Shown here: positions 46,579-59,260 of the stretch, one piece after another | Layout of the letters: each line of letters starts with the position of its first letter | How positions within the stretch are numbered: the first letter of the stretch is position 1 | Source of the DNA: Panagrolaimus kolymaensis | Lineage: Eukaryota > Nematoda > Chromadorea > Rhabditida > Panagrolaimidae | Direction: 5' to 3' | NCBI GenBank assembly: GCA_028622995.1 | Contig: JAJQJQ010000006.1 | Location: forward strand, 4,588,001 to 4,652,000 | DNA length: 64,000 nucleotides | Position numbers and translations under genes: made by a program | Notes under the pieces: generated by a model | What the model was told of the DNA's origin: nothing | Seen by the model: only the letters and a program-made list of their open reading frames with translations | Databases searched by the model: none

Positions 46579-49500
46579 TTATTCTTCCTTCTTGGCTGGC
46601 GGTGCAACTGAAGCTTGCTTCAAAAATGGTAATTTTTCACCAACACTAAAAAAATAAATAGGTTTATTTTATCGTATGCTTTTGTAATCAAGTTAACTTA
46701 CGTATGATGAAGTTTATCAACATTTTCTTTAGCAAGATTTAAATAATTATCAATGGGTTCTTTATTAATTTCATATACCTTTGGAATTGTGAAAACTCCA
46801 ATGACAACTAAAAAATCATAAACACTCATTAGTATTATTTTAAAGAAATTAAAGGCATGCAGAAACTTACAAAGGATAATTAATGCAAATCCGCTAAACC
46901 AGGCGCCAATGTAAGTCAAAGACTAAAAAAGGGAAGAAAATTAATTAAAAAATTTGAAATTTGATCATCAAAAAAGGGGCTTACGTAAAGGAGGAAAAAG
47001 AATTTGACGGAATCAACAACATTTTCAACCAAAAAGAGTCTTCGAAGTTGTAAACTAAAAATAAATTTTTTTTATAATTGCAACCATTTTGCAAAAAATA
47101 AAAAAAAGCTTACGCAATGCTTCGAGCATTTTCAACAAGTACATCAACTTGAGCATGAATTTTTTCTTGTGGAACATCAAGTTCTTTTTCTAATAAAGGT
47201 TGGAAGGGATTTTTATCATCAGTTTTCTTAAATTTAGCTTCAGCAATTTTGAAAAGGCGGAAGCCAAGAGTTGCAACAAGAACAGCGATGGCGCTGTATG
47301 CAACGAGTGAAATTAGGCTGAATTTGCAAAGAAGGAGTAAGGTAACAAAGATGGCGCCAAGAGTAATTCCACTTTTCTTTGGATCTCTCCAATAGATAAT
47401 GTCGAGTACTAAAAAAAGATATGTAAATTACTAAATCATGTTTGGAAAATATAAAAAAAAGATTATAAAATTGAATTAAACCTTGTTCATGGTTACGTTT
47501 GACTAATTTTTGCCGCTTTTTTGATATCATCATCAAATATATCGAAATTTTGTGTCTCTAACATTAAAAAAATGTGTGAAAAAAAGCAAGATGCTGATCG
47601 ATAACACAAGCACAAACATTGACTCATTTTTTCCCTCTATTTGATTGCAGGCATTCAAGCATTGAAGAATGAAATCAACGATTGGTTCCTCTTCCTATGC
47701 TGCTATTTTTTTCACCCAAATACTTTTTGTGTTTTTGTTGATGCACATATTTTTCGCACATTTCAATATATTTTTTTCGCTGTTCAAAAAACAACAGTGG
47801 TAAGCAAGCAAATAACCTTTTCGTCAACAAACGCAGCATCGACTTTTTACTAAGCGGTCAATGAATTCCTCTTCTTCTCTTCTTTGCATATAGTTAGAGT
47901 TTAATCGATTTATGAAAAAAATCATTTTGCGACTTTAAAACTAAATCCCGTCAAAAAGGTCGGTTTTTATAGCGGTGATGATGATGACATTTTTGTCGTC
48001 TCAAAAACTATTGTAAAATAACCATAGTGCAGTGTCTCGAAGAGCAACATAAAAAATTGGTTTTCAAGGGCATTTTTTGTCAAAAGGGTCTCGCAAAAAA
48101 AAAAAATAAGAAAGAAATTGATCGACCAAATAAGGCAAAAACCAATCTATCTATACCTTTTCCAACCAAATCGTCAGCAGGTACCCATTCTGCATGGCGT
48201 TTAAATGAACGCCGTGTAGTAGTATTTTTAGCCATTCTTTTTCTTTATTAAATATTAAATTAAAAGACAACAATTTTTTCTGCTTCAACTGATCAAATGT
48301 AAAATCAACACAAACAAATGAACGTTGAAATTGATCAGTGAGTGATGATGAGAGAGATATCCTCACAAGCTCTTGAAAATAAAAAAAAGGGAATTCAAAC
48401 AGTTTTTTCCGAAAGCAAGCTGGGCTGCTGATGGTTGGTATGTGCAATGTTCAACCGATTGAAAATACGACAACAACGACGCTAGTGATGGAGCAACAAG
48501 GCAAAGCAAAAGGCAAGAGTGGTCTTTTTTTGCTGTACACGGGAATATAAAAAAAAACAGCGCTGACACGTTGCGCGTTTAATACAAATAGGAGGCGGTC
48601 CAATAAATATATAGATAGTTTTATATTGGCGAGCTGCATTGATTGACGGCACCCCACATCTCTCCCTTTATTGATGATGCTGTCATATCAAAATGCTCCA
48701 ATCTCTTCTGCCATTAAAAATCTTTATTTTTTGTTGTTGCGTTTTTTTTTATTCTATCTCTTTCTCGCTGATAAAAAAATGACAATCTTTTACCCATTCA
48801 CAAAAGAGAAAGAAAGAAAAAAATGAACGGTTTTTGACAGTTTTTTAGGATAGTTAAAGAGGTAAACAAAAAATTATTATTGTCACCATCTTCCCTTTTT
48901 TATAGTAACAAAGAACTTTGATCTAATAATAGAAGCCTAAAAAAGGTATAATACTTACTTGGTTTTTTATCTTTCAAGAAATGCCTTGTATAATCGCCAA
49001 CAGTATAAACCGAAACACCAAGAGAAAATATGAATGCAACATTAACAAAAAATTTATAGCTTAATCTTGATAATAATGCTATCAAAGCATAAATTCCGCG
49101 TCCAAGAGCTCCAAATTTGCTCATCTTTTTGAGGTATTATTATTATTATAACAGAAGAGGTAAACAAAAAGTTTTTGCAATAGGAAGGAGATAGAAAAAA
49201 AAGAAAGCTTTGTATAACACCGACTGCTTGTGAAGAAGATTTCTTGCTTACTTCCAAAATCTAAAAAAAAAAGATTCAAAAGAATGAACAATGAATGTCA
49301 TCAAAAAAACAACAACGCAAGTAAGCTGAATCTTCACGGTAGAAGAAGATGGAAAAAAGCGAGTAAACAAACAAGAAAAAACCTCTTCAAGTTAAAAAAT
49401 AAGAAAAGATAAAGTACGCAAAAAAAAAAAATAACGAAGAATTTTTTAGCGGATGTAACAACATTATATCGAATTTTTTTCTTGTCAAATAGACGCCTTT

Positions 49501-52500
49501 CTTAAAGAAAGACAAGGGCAATGCAAAAAAGGAGGAAGGATGAAAAAAAAATGGAATGGATTTGTGCCAAAAAAGCAAATTTTAACAAGCTGCTGCTGTT
49601 GTTGCTGCAATATGAAGATGAAAAACAACACACAGCGGGTCATTGATTTACAAGTTTTTCAGTTTTTCTTTCTTGTAAAAATATTAAGAAATATATTCAC
49701 CAATAAACACTCGAAGTAAACACATATCAAGTGTTAATCATGGGCAGTGTTGGAGTTTAATGATAAAAAATAAAATAAAATTACAGTCAAAAAAACCGTT
49801 ATTACATCATTATTTTTTATTCGATGTAACTTTGAATTATTGTTGACACGAAAAAATAACAAATTTCTAAGCGCATAAAAAAATGGAATTAGAAAAGTAA
49901 AAGTTGTCCTGCCTCCTTCTTCACACGTGACTCTCTCCAAAGCTTTTTTTTAATATTCATCATCATAATTCAGGATTGCATGCATCCAATTTCATTTGGA
50001 GAGCAAAAAAAGGAAAACAACAAAAATACAACTTTAAAAATGCGAGTAAGTAAGTGAATGAATGAGAAGAGTACATACCATTTTCACTACTACTACATTT
50101 TTTGATAGTAGTAATAGCAGTGCCTAAAAATGGATCCATCCTAGAAAAACGCGCGCAAAAAAAAGAAAATGAAACAAGGCAAAACAAAAAATTGTTGTTT
50201 GTCCGAAGAAAAAGAAAAACCGGAATAGCTGCTCTTTCTTTCCATTTTCAACCCTCAAAAATGGTTAGTCAGTCATGTGGTTGGCCATTTTTAAGACATA
50301 ATATATTCATTCTCATTTTCCTTTAGGCGGGTTAAAAGCTAAAAAAGGACATTGTCCAATATCATTGAGAGAGAAACAAGAAGTGCATTGGGTAGTAATA
50401 GTAGTAATGGCACATAGCTTTTTTAAGGAAAAAAAGAAAAGCCAAATAACTAGCAGGGTGGTCGAATAGATGAGAAGAAGAAAAAAAGAGAGAAAGTGAA
50501 GGTTTTGTGCCAAAATAGCTTCTTTTTTCTTGCTTGTGGTGGTAGTTGGTAGAGTGGAAGGAGAGGAGCGCTGCTTTCGGCAACGATGGCGCAGAGGAAG
50601 AAATAAGTCACGAGTCCTCTTTTCTCCATCCTCTCCTTTTTTTACTTACTATATTTTGCCGCAAAACAGTCACACAATTGATGCAGAAAAAAATAAAAGA
50701 CAAAATAGCAACAAACATAAAATTTGCGGGAAAACAACGCCAACAATTGCAAAAGTTGTGAGGAGAAAGATGAGGAAAACTATTGTTTCAAACATACATA
50801 AAATTTTTTTGCCTTCTTTCGTCTTCCAGACTTAAAGTCTTTTTTTTTTCTTCTTCTTATTCTTCTGCTCATTCCATTGGGGAAATAAAAGAAGACGATT
50901 TCCTCATCTTTTGCAAAAAGATGACCATCCATAATGAAGAGGATATTGGAAAAGACTAATGAAAATGTAAAATATTCTCAGAGGAGGATAAGCTTCTTTT
51001 TGACTCTATTTCGCGCAAAATTTTGAACCAACTCTTAATTGCTTGCGGCACCAAAAAGTGTCAGGAGCACGAACGAATGAACCTGTGCATTAATTATTTT
51101 AAATTTCCCTTTTTTCACTCAAAAACGTAACCACGACAACAAAATTCATTGAATCGTAATAAATTTTTTGTAAATGTAAAAATTTTCAAAACCAACCTCG
51201 ATGGTCAACATGATTATTATTAAGCCATGGTTCCACATCAGAATGATGCTTCAAGATAGGTTTAAGACCAGAAGTATCATCAGGGGATTTTTCATAATCT
51301 GAATAAGCATTCGATAAAAGCATGCAAAGATTTTATTTTAAAAAACTTACGATGAACTGGAGCAGGTCCAAGATCGATTGCTGGTGGTTTTACATCTTCG
51401 TCATCCAAATCTTTTGGTGGAGTTGGAGGTCTTGGAGGAATTTGATGGAAGTTGGATGATGCAGAGACCGGCTCAAAATCATCATCAGCTGGAGCGCTTG
51501 GAGCTTGATCGTGTGGTGGAGAATCAAGTCGTTGTTTTTCATTATGGGTTGGAATAGTTAAAGGTCCACGACGATCAAAGGTTTGTTCATCGGGGGAAGT
51601 TTCACGCATGCCATGAGTGGAATCACTTGCAGGCATATTGGGTTCAGGTTCATTGTAGGATTCGCCAACAAGATTTCCAACGGTATCTCGTTCGCTATCA
51701 GGTGAATTATGTTCTTCGTGTTCAGGAACGGGGGGAACTGCAACTTCAGCTGGATCGGGTGTATGAAGTCGTTCTAAAATAGCATCAACTTCATCATGAG
51801 TGTCATTAACAGCGGCATGAATATTTTCCTCTAAAAAATTAAAATTAATTATTATATTATAAAAATAAAGTAAAGCATACCAATGCTTTTTCGATCTTCT
51901 TGATCAGGCGAATAACGAGCTGGATGATTTTTTTGGTAATCATCTTCATCCAAACCTCTATGAGCTGGAGCTCGAGCTGGTGAAGGTTCATCAGGGAATT
52001 GAGGGCTATCATTAAATCTGCGATGATCAATTTCAGGGGATTTACGTTGTTGTTCATCAAAATCGTGATGTTGGTGATGAATGGGTGAATCAAATAAATG
52101 AACATTAGGTGGTTCAGGATCAGTATTAATTTGGGTTTCATTATATGTTTGTTGTTCATGATGATATGGGTGTGGATGAGCCACGGGTTCTTCCGAATCA
52201 AAATCAATTAACATTTCTTCTTTATTATGTCCCAAAATGTTATGTTGATGATTATCACCATGGATTTCAACAATGGGATCAGCAGGTTCATTAAAATAAT
52301 CATTTTCATAATGACGAGTTTCAGGAATCATTGAATGATGATGTTGTTGTTCCTCATGAGAATAAATATTATGTTGAGCATGAGCTTCAGGGTTTATAGC
52401 TGAAGCAGCATGATGTTCGGGTGAAATATTATGTGGAGAATCGTGTGACATTGCCTTAAAAACAAAAAATAATGGAATGAGTTTTAAAAAAATATTTTAT

Positions 52501-55500
52501 GGGTATTTTTAGTAGCTTCTTTTTTTAAAGAAAAAGAAAAGTTTTGCTAATATTAAAGGGCAAAAATATTTTATTTTTTTCACGCTGTTGAAAAACATCA
52601 GAATAAAAATAGTTTCGAAATTGAGAGAGAAAGAAAAAAAGGACACGACAGTCAGCTTGCGCGCAAATAATAAACAAACACAAACATGTGAAGTTTTTTT
52701 TCACTATCGAATGTTGTTTTCATTCACAGGAAAGACAATGTCAAAAAAATTTTATTCCCTTATTTTTCTCTTGGATTTTTGTGCGTCGAAAATTAAAAAA
52801 AGTATCCACTACCAGCCAGCTGGTTGATGGAAAAGGGTTAAAAAGTTAGGAAAAAATTATTCACGAAAAAAAATGGAGGCGAACAAATACATATATTAGT
52901 CAACAGGAAAAACTAACTAGTCACTGTCAGTCAGCCGCCGAGAAACAAAAAACTACTGCTGTATTTTTTATTTATGTTTAACAAAAAAAGGAAGCAAGTA
53001 AAAAAATTGCAGCTGCCCAAAGTAATAATGAAATTTGTTGGTCGTCAATGTACATAAATAAAAAAACAAACAAATCAATGATTGTATAATCAATTTTTTT
53101 ATGATGGAGGAAAACAATTTTTTTACTCCTGTATGCTCACATAAAAATATCAATTTTTGAACTTTTAAAAACAAGTTTCTTAAGATTTTTCATTTCAAAA
53201 AAGAAAAGTGAGAAGTGCAGAAAATAACTCAAAAAATAGTTTTAAAATAAAAAAAACTAAAATAGTCAATTTTCATTAGTTAGAAAAAAAATAATGGTTA
53301 TATAAGAAAAAATAAATGCAAGTGACAGAGATAGAGTGTTCGGTTTATTTTTTCTTCATTTCATCCTTCTCATGTTGCAAACAGCAATAGATTTTGCGAC
53401 AACTCCACCAGCAGCAATGGAAAAAAGCCTCAAGAAAACATTACACACACAACAATCGTTGGACGAAAATAAAAAAACAACAAAAAAAAATTTAGTGAGT
53501 TAAAACAAAAACGCCATCATTACTGAAAAAAGAAGAAAGAAGAATACAACTCAAATTTCATGCAAGTCTTGAAAAAAAAAAGTTAGTAAGCAAGCAGCAA
53601 TAAGTCATTAGAGTTAATGAATGAGAACGCCTACAGTTTTGTGAGAATTGAGACCGATATGAGAAGAACGAAGAAAAAAGTGACAAACTTTTTTGAATTA
53701 AACTTGAACTTCGAAAAAATAGAACATAAAAAAGTTTGTTGTCCAACAGAAAATTTAGTTATTATTTTTTTGTTATTAGGAGTCTCGCTAATCGCGATGT
53801 AAAATATTTTTCATGCAAGACTTCAAAGAAAATACATAAAACCGAAAACCATAAATACCAAAAATTTCAAGTTCCATGTTGGAAAATTTTCTAAGGCAAG
53901 CAGCATTATAACAAAGATTTTTTTCTTTTTTTTCTTCGCTTGCTACTAAGGTGACGGAAAAAAAAGAAGGGATGAAAATTGAATGCAATGAAGCAAACGA
54001 ACAAGCTTGTTGGTTATGTTGCGCACAGCCGCCGACAACAACACAAAGCTTGCTTTTCTTGCTCGAAGCTAGACGTAATTTTTTTTTCTGTAGCAGCGGC
54101 AAAGAAGAGCTTTTCTTTTTCCATTTTTGGAATAAAAACGAAATTCTACGCCACCAACTAACCACCAACACCATTTATTGAACGGCCATTGGCTTCGTCG
54201 TTCTTTCTTTAACTGAAAGAAAACGAGAATGATGCTTTCTTTCTTTTTTTTATAAAGACCACAAAAATGGACATGTAATAGAAAAGGGAAAAAATTGAAA
54301 TGAGGAAGATAGTAGTCGGCAACTAATTCTTTGCTTTAAGGCAAAATGAAATTGAAAAATAAAAAAGATGCGATGCAGAAATTGCAGGGACCAATGTATT
54401 AATGTTTCAAAGAATTTTTATCTCCATCTTTTCTCTTCTTCTTCTTACGCCACATTTATTATTATAATATGAAAAAGAACACATATTTTTGGCAAAGAAA
54501 TAAAAGGAGGTGATGTTGCTACAGCATCGATTGTGGTAGTATGAAATGGCGGCAGCAAGGGCTGCTGCGTCAAAAAAAAAAAGACGTGTGCCTCAAGTAT
54601 GAAATATAAAAGAAAAAAAAGAAAAGTGTCAAAATGGGCCATACAAGGTCATTCATAATTTGTCATATGTAAAAGGAAAAACACATGTACAAAAAAGAGA
54701 AAAAAATTCTTCGACAAAAATAGAAAACTAACAACTGAATTTTGTTAAAGACAACGTTTAAAGTATATGGAAAAATATAAGTGTTCTTCAATACTCAAAA
54801 AAAAGTTTCATTGATGCTTCTGTTTGTAAAAATTTGATACAAAAGCATGCCTCTAAATTTTTGCAAAACCCTACTATTCTAATCTTTTTGACAAACTTTT
54901 AATTTTCACTATAAAATTTCCAACTGATACTCAAATTTTTTGTTTACTCAAGTTAAATGAAAAATGGAAATTCAAAAGCTAATGTTTACATTGAAGAAAC
55001 TATAAACCAACAATTAAAATTTCGTATTTTTGGCAATTTTGCCATCCATTTTAAGTAAAAAAAGCTTCCAACTTTAGCCAACAGCGACTTGTCTCCAAAA
55101 TAAAACTGCAACTTTTTATTTGAAAAAAAAAGCGCAACAAAATTTTTTTTTGAGTTTTTATTTTATTTTTCTCGGCAAATGCCAACATAAAATTTTATTA
55201 TTCAACTTTTTTCCTTCAAAAAAAATGCAGAAGCAAAAAATAAATAAGCAGTTGTGTGTTTGCCTAAGGCAATGATGACTTACTTGATGTGTATGTATGC
55301 CCTAACTAACTATCAGAGCTAATAACTGAATCATTTCAACGTTAAATTAATGGGAAACAAAACAGAAGAAAAAAAAAACTAAAAAAAAGTTTTTGCCCTT
55401 CAAAAAATTTTAAAACAAAAAAAGTAAATTCATCCGTCAAACTTACTTGAGGCTTTGAATGAGCATCAGCATTGCCAGCAGCTGCAGCATGATAACTTGC

Positions 55501-57336
55501 TAGCTCAAATGGATCCGGGGCATCAAGATGCTCAAAATCATGATCCGAGTCATTCGAGCCAGAGGGTTGTGGTTTATGCTATAAAAAAGAGGATTTTTTA
55601 AAGGAAAAAAAGCGATTTTTTTCTAGTTAAAAAAAAGAAGATTTGGAATTTATAATTGTTTCTTATGTCATCGAAAGTGTAAAAAAAACCGAAAATTTAA
55701 TTGATGGTTTTAAAATGAAAAATCGAAATATCGGCAGTATGGTCCATCTTTTAGCTATGTGCCTCAATAAAAAATTCTATCAGCAAAATGAAACTATATT
55801 TTGGGATTTTATTTTTTTTGTTAACTTTTTTTTGAGTAAATTTTAATGTTATAAAACCAAAATGCCTTACAAAATCTTCCATTTTCTAATTTTAGCTAAG
55901 TATTTTATTAAAACTTACATCCATGATTGGAGTTTTTTCTTTTTCACCAATTAAAGATGAATGAATATTAGTTAAAGCAGTTTTAAATTGCTCTCTTTGG
56001 CCGTAACTACTTATTGAAGAAAATGAATCTCTTCTTGCAATATCCGTTAAACGTTCAACTAAAAAATTAAATAATTTTAAAATAATATTTAGCGCGGGAA
56101 AACATATAAAAAAACAACAAACATTAAAATAAGCGATTAAAAGAAAAGTTATTTATTTCATCAGCAAAAAAAAAAGATCACCAAAAAAAGAGAAATCATC
56201 AAACATGAAAAAAATGGGTTAAGAAATTTCAAAGAGTTGAGTAATTTTTAAAAAGTTGTTTTTGTTTATAAAAAAAATTGAAGTAAATTTTTTTTTAAAA
56301 TTTAAAATTTTAAAAGTAATATTTATTTTTTGTTAATTTCATTATTAAAAAAATGGATCCTAACGCGACTTCTTTATTTATATTTTTTCAATTTTTTTTT
56401 GTGTTACACGCGACTTTTTGCGCTGTTATGTCTTTGAAGCAAGCAGCAGCAGCCTCAACAACACCATCAACATCGTCGGCATTTCATCCACGGACTCTCT
56501 TCTCTCTTTTTCTCCTGCTTGGTTAGTCGGTGGTGGGCTTTTGTTGTTTGTCACGCGGAATAAGGCAAAATGATGATGTTGAAAGAGGACCTTCTCGTGT
56601 GGTGCTCTTCTCTCTTTCTATGTGGCCGAGCCATCCATCCTCCTCAGGAAAGAAAAAAACAGACTATTTTTTATTTCCATGGGTTTGGAAAAATGGAATG
56701 AAAAAAGAGCTGAAAGTGTCTCTTTGTTTGAGTTGATCTCTCAGATCCTCAATTTTTTTTGCCGCGGGTTTTTCTTTTGATTTTTTTTTAATTTCGTGAA
56801 ACTAACTAAAAGAGAAAAAAATTTAAAAAAATTTCTGGGAAATATAATTTCAAAAAAAGAGAAATCTTGAAAATGAAAAAAAAGTTTGATAGATCAAAAC
56901 CACGTTTATTTTATAAAAAAAACTATCCAATGACGCACAAAAAAGACAGCGAGACAAGAAGAAAAAACCAACGCGGACTGACAATAAAAAACTTTTAACA
57001 ATGAAAGAAACTTTTTCACGTTCTTTAGTCACGTGGAAATAATAAAAAAATTAACGGAAATATGAAACAGCTGATTTTTGTCTTAACACAACAGCAATCA
57101 TCATTTTTGATGATAATCATCAAAAGCAGCATTTCACACTTCAATCATTTAATCGAAGCAACTCCTTTCTTACTTGATGAAGTCATTCGACGAGCAAATT
57201 CAATTTCTTCTTCATTTATTTGAACATTGGGCTCAATTTCGGGCTCATTTGAATCATTTAATGATCGTCCAAAAATGGGTGAAGCTTCACGAAATGCTCG
57301 ACGAAATAAACCTCGAGACTTGGATGGCGAAGTCAT
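46579..57336 (-). CDS. ret-1: Reticulon, long isoform
   Basis: Eleven exons (57336-57174, 56058-55919, 55578-55447, 52454-51881, 51830-51351, 51298-51197, 47408-47114, 47054-46985, 46922-46871, 46807-46702 and 46645-46579) join in frame to about 726 aa. The N-terminal ~530 residues are disordered, His-, Pro- and Asp/Glu-rich. From about 531 the reticulon homology domain begins: LDIIYWRDPKKSGITLG, a long hydrophobic hairpin (TLLLLCKFSLISLVAYSAIAVL), a loop with LRRLFLVENVVDSVKF, a second hairpin and VPKVYE-type motif TIPKVYEINKEPID. It ends ASVAPPAKKEE. Reticulons shape tubular ER. A 3.8 kb intron before the domain contains three alternative first exons and a cassette exon. Confidence 0.9.
47482..47536 (-). 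other. ret-1: Alternative reticulon first exon 1 (shortest isoform)
   Basis: MMMISKKRQKLVKRNHEQ starts at 47536 and ends in phase 1 at a GTTTAA donor, 73 nt before the domain exon at 47408, with which it joins in frame (giving a Val codon before LDIIYW). An acceptor-like ATGTTAG lies about 28 nt upstream. Confidence 0.7.
48157..48235 (-). other. ret-1: Alternative reticulon first exon 2
   Basis: The ATG at 48235 begins MAKNTTTRRSFKRHAEWVPA and continues DDLVGK. The exon ends in phase 1 at GTATAG (48156) and joins the domain exon at 47408 in frame. It is basic and hydrophilic, like many reticulon N-termini. Position and phase are the evidence. Confidence 0.65.
48959..49124 (-). other. ret-1: Alternative reticulon first exon 3, with hydrophobic segments
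   Basis: The ATG at 49124 begins MSKFGALGRGIYALIALLSR and includes KFFVNVAFIFSLGVSVYTVG. The exon ends in phase 1 at GTAAGT (48958) and joins 47408 in frame. Unlike the others, it would add extra membrane-embedded segments before the domain. Confidence 0.7.
49125..51196. other. Reticulon intron sequence upstream of short first exon 3
   Basis: About 2 kb of intron, AT-rich, probably holding the promoter for the 49124 first exon. Apart from the 45-nt cassette exon no other exon was recognised. Confidence 0.4.
50079..50123 (-). other. ret-1: Candidate 45-nt cassette exon of reticulon
   Basis: A TTTTTAG acceptor at 50124-50130 and a GTATGT donor at 50078 bound 45 nt, open in phase 1-1, encoding (G)TAITTIKKCSSSEN. 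It lies in the intron between the long N-terminal exons and the domain, and could be included without changing frame. Confidence 0.5.
52455..55446. other. Large reticulon intron (3 kb)
   Basis: No exon or independent gene recognised. The exon at 52454 begins GCAATG, so the ATG at 52451 could be a further transcription start with its promoter in this intron. Confidence 0.4.
56059..57173. other. Reticulon first long intron
   Basis: AT-rich intron between the most 5' coding exon and the second. No exon seen. Confidence 0.4.
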
Positions 57337-59260
57337 TCTTTCTTGAGTCCAGCTTTTTTCCTTAGTTGTTTCAAGAAGGAAAAAAAAATCAAAAAAGTTC
57401 ACCGGAAATGCTTGCAAAAAAAAGTTTTGATTTTTCTTGAAGAACCAATCTCACGATAAAGGATTGACAGAGGGCGTTTTGTCGCTTATTGTGTGTGTGT
57501 ATTGTTTGTGTGTGAATATTTTTTGTTTGTTGGGATGATGCTGCAAGAGGACGATGAAAAACAAAAGGGCAACCAACAAACTAACTAAAAGCAGCAGCAG
57601 GCATTGAAACAACAACAAAAAACATAAGCAAAAAAAAATCAAAAAAAAAATTAAGCGATAGTGGTGGAATGAGAGCTCAACGGAATTTTTTTATCCTAAT
57701 GATTGATAGTTTTTGAGGGATCTTTTTAAATAATCATTTACCATCATGAGATTGGAATAAATTGGGGGCTAGCAGGAGATAATAAAAAAATATAGTTTTT
57801 TTTGGAACCATTTCCTTAGCAAAAAAATAATTCTATGCCTAAGAGAAAAAAGAGCTGCAAAAAGTTTGTTTTCATATAAAGTTTTAACGCTGCTTTTGTA
57901 AACAAAAAATATTAAAGTCAATAAATAGTTTAAACATTTTCCGTTAAAAATGTTTTTCAAAGTCATGCAAAATCCATTCAAATAGTTTTTTAGAAATATT
58001 CAAAACCATTTTCTTTAAACTAAAAAACGTTTTAAAAATAAGCCTAGAGATGAAAAAAAAGAAGTTAGAGAATCCTTGGAATTCGAACCAAAAATTTTGT
58101 TTCACCCTTTCTAAAATATTGAAATTGAAAAATAGTAATTGAGAAAATTAAGGAAATAAAGGTCTAATGAAAAAGAAAAAAATGTGCAAAGAATAAAGAA
58201 TGCAGAAAAAACCTTTTAAATTTTCTTCACCTTTAATTAAATAAGATAGGTGCATGAATGAATCACAGAAAAAAATGTGGTTAAAAAAGTAAGTTTTCAA
58301 GATTTTTTGTTTCTGTAGTTTAATTTTGGGGTTAATAATGTGGTATTGCGGATAAATCCATTATTTAAAATGAGAAGAGAGGAAAAAATGAAGCTATCTT
58401 CATAATCACAAATTATTTTTTGATATGACTATTTAGTTAGCAATTTTCAACCAAAAAAGGAAGAAATTTTATTTATTAATTCAATTAAATACCGTAACAT
58501 TTTCATTCATGGAAGCAGCAATAAAGCAAATAAACCATTTGAATTTTTATTTTTTCAATGGGATGACAATCAAAAATTGCATTAATGTTTCTCGAAAAAC
58601 TGTCGATCATAATCAACAAAAAGCATTATATTTTTTAAAGTGACAGCTTTCAAAATTTTGCAGAAAAAGCTTATCTTCTTCTCGCAAAAACAAAAAAATG
58701 TAAAGGAAATAAACGAAAAGAAAAATGATGATCCTAAGAAAACACGTGTTCGCGTGATTCTTTGGCTTTTCATCGAGTCCGAGCAGGTAATCAATGTGCC
58801 AGTCATTCGAAACCCGAATCGGCTTGTGTTTCTTTTTTTTTGTTGAGTCAAGTTATGAAGAAAAAAATATTGATAAAGTCTTTATTTGAGTAACCTTCAT
58901 CAAAATACACACATAATTATTTTTGTTGATTAATGACAATCAATGAAGATAAAAGATGCATCTAAACAAAGTGTCAACAACACTTACACTATTTGCTTGA
59001 TTTAACAAAAATAAAAAGTTTGCACATTTTAAAAAGTTTATAACAAGAAAACCGCTTTGAAAAGAAATAAATGGTGAAACTTTTAGTTTTATCCTCCTCC
59101 GTCCTTTTAATATTTTGTGTATTCATAAAAAGAGCCAACGATTTAAAAAAAAAAAAGAGATCTTTATTCAAACGAAAAGCATAAATAAGAAAATTTAATA
59201 AATAATATACTACAATAATAAGAGAAACATATCACATGATAAAAATTATTGTGAGACAGA
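57337..59260. other. Reticulon promoter region and fkb-6 3' flank
   Basis: About 1.9 kb with no supported gene. A GT-rich microsatellite (GTGTGTGTGTATTGTTTGTG) is near 57490-57510. Confidence 0.5.

Noticed and set aside
58070..58095. GGAATTCGAACC, resembling a tRNA B box on the minus strand
   Set aside because: One base too long for the consensus, and no A box or cloverleaf pairing could be found around it.
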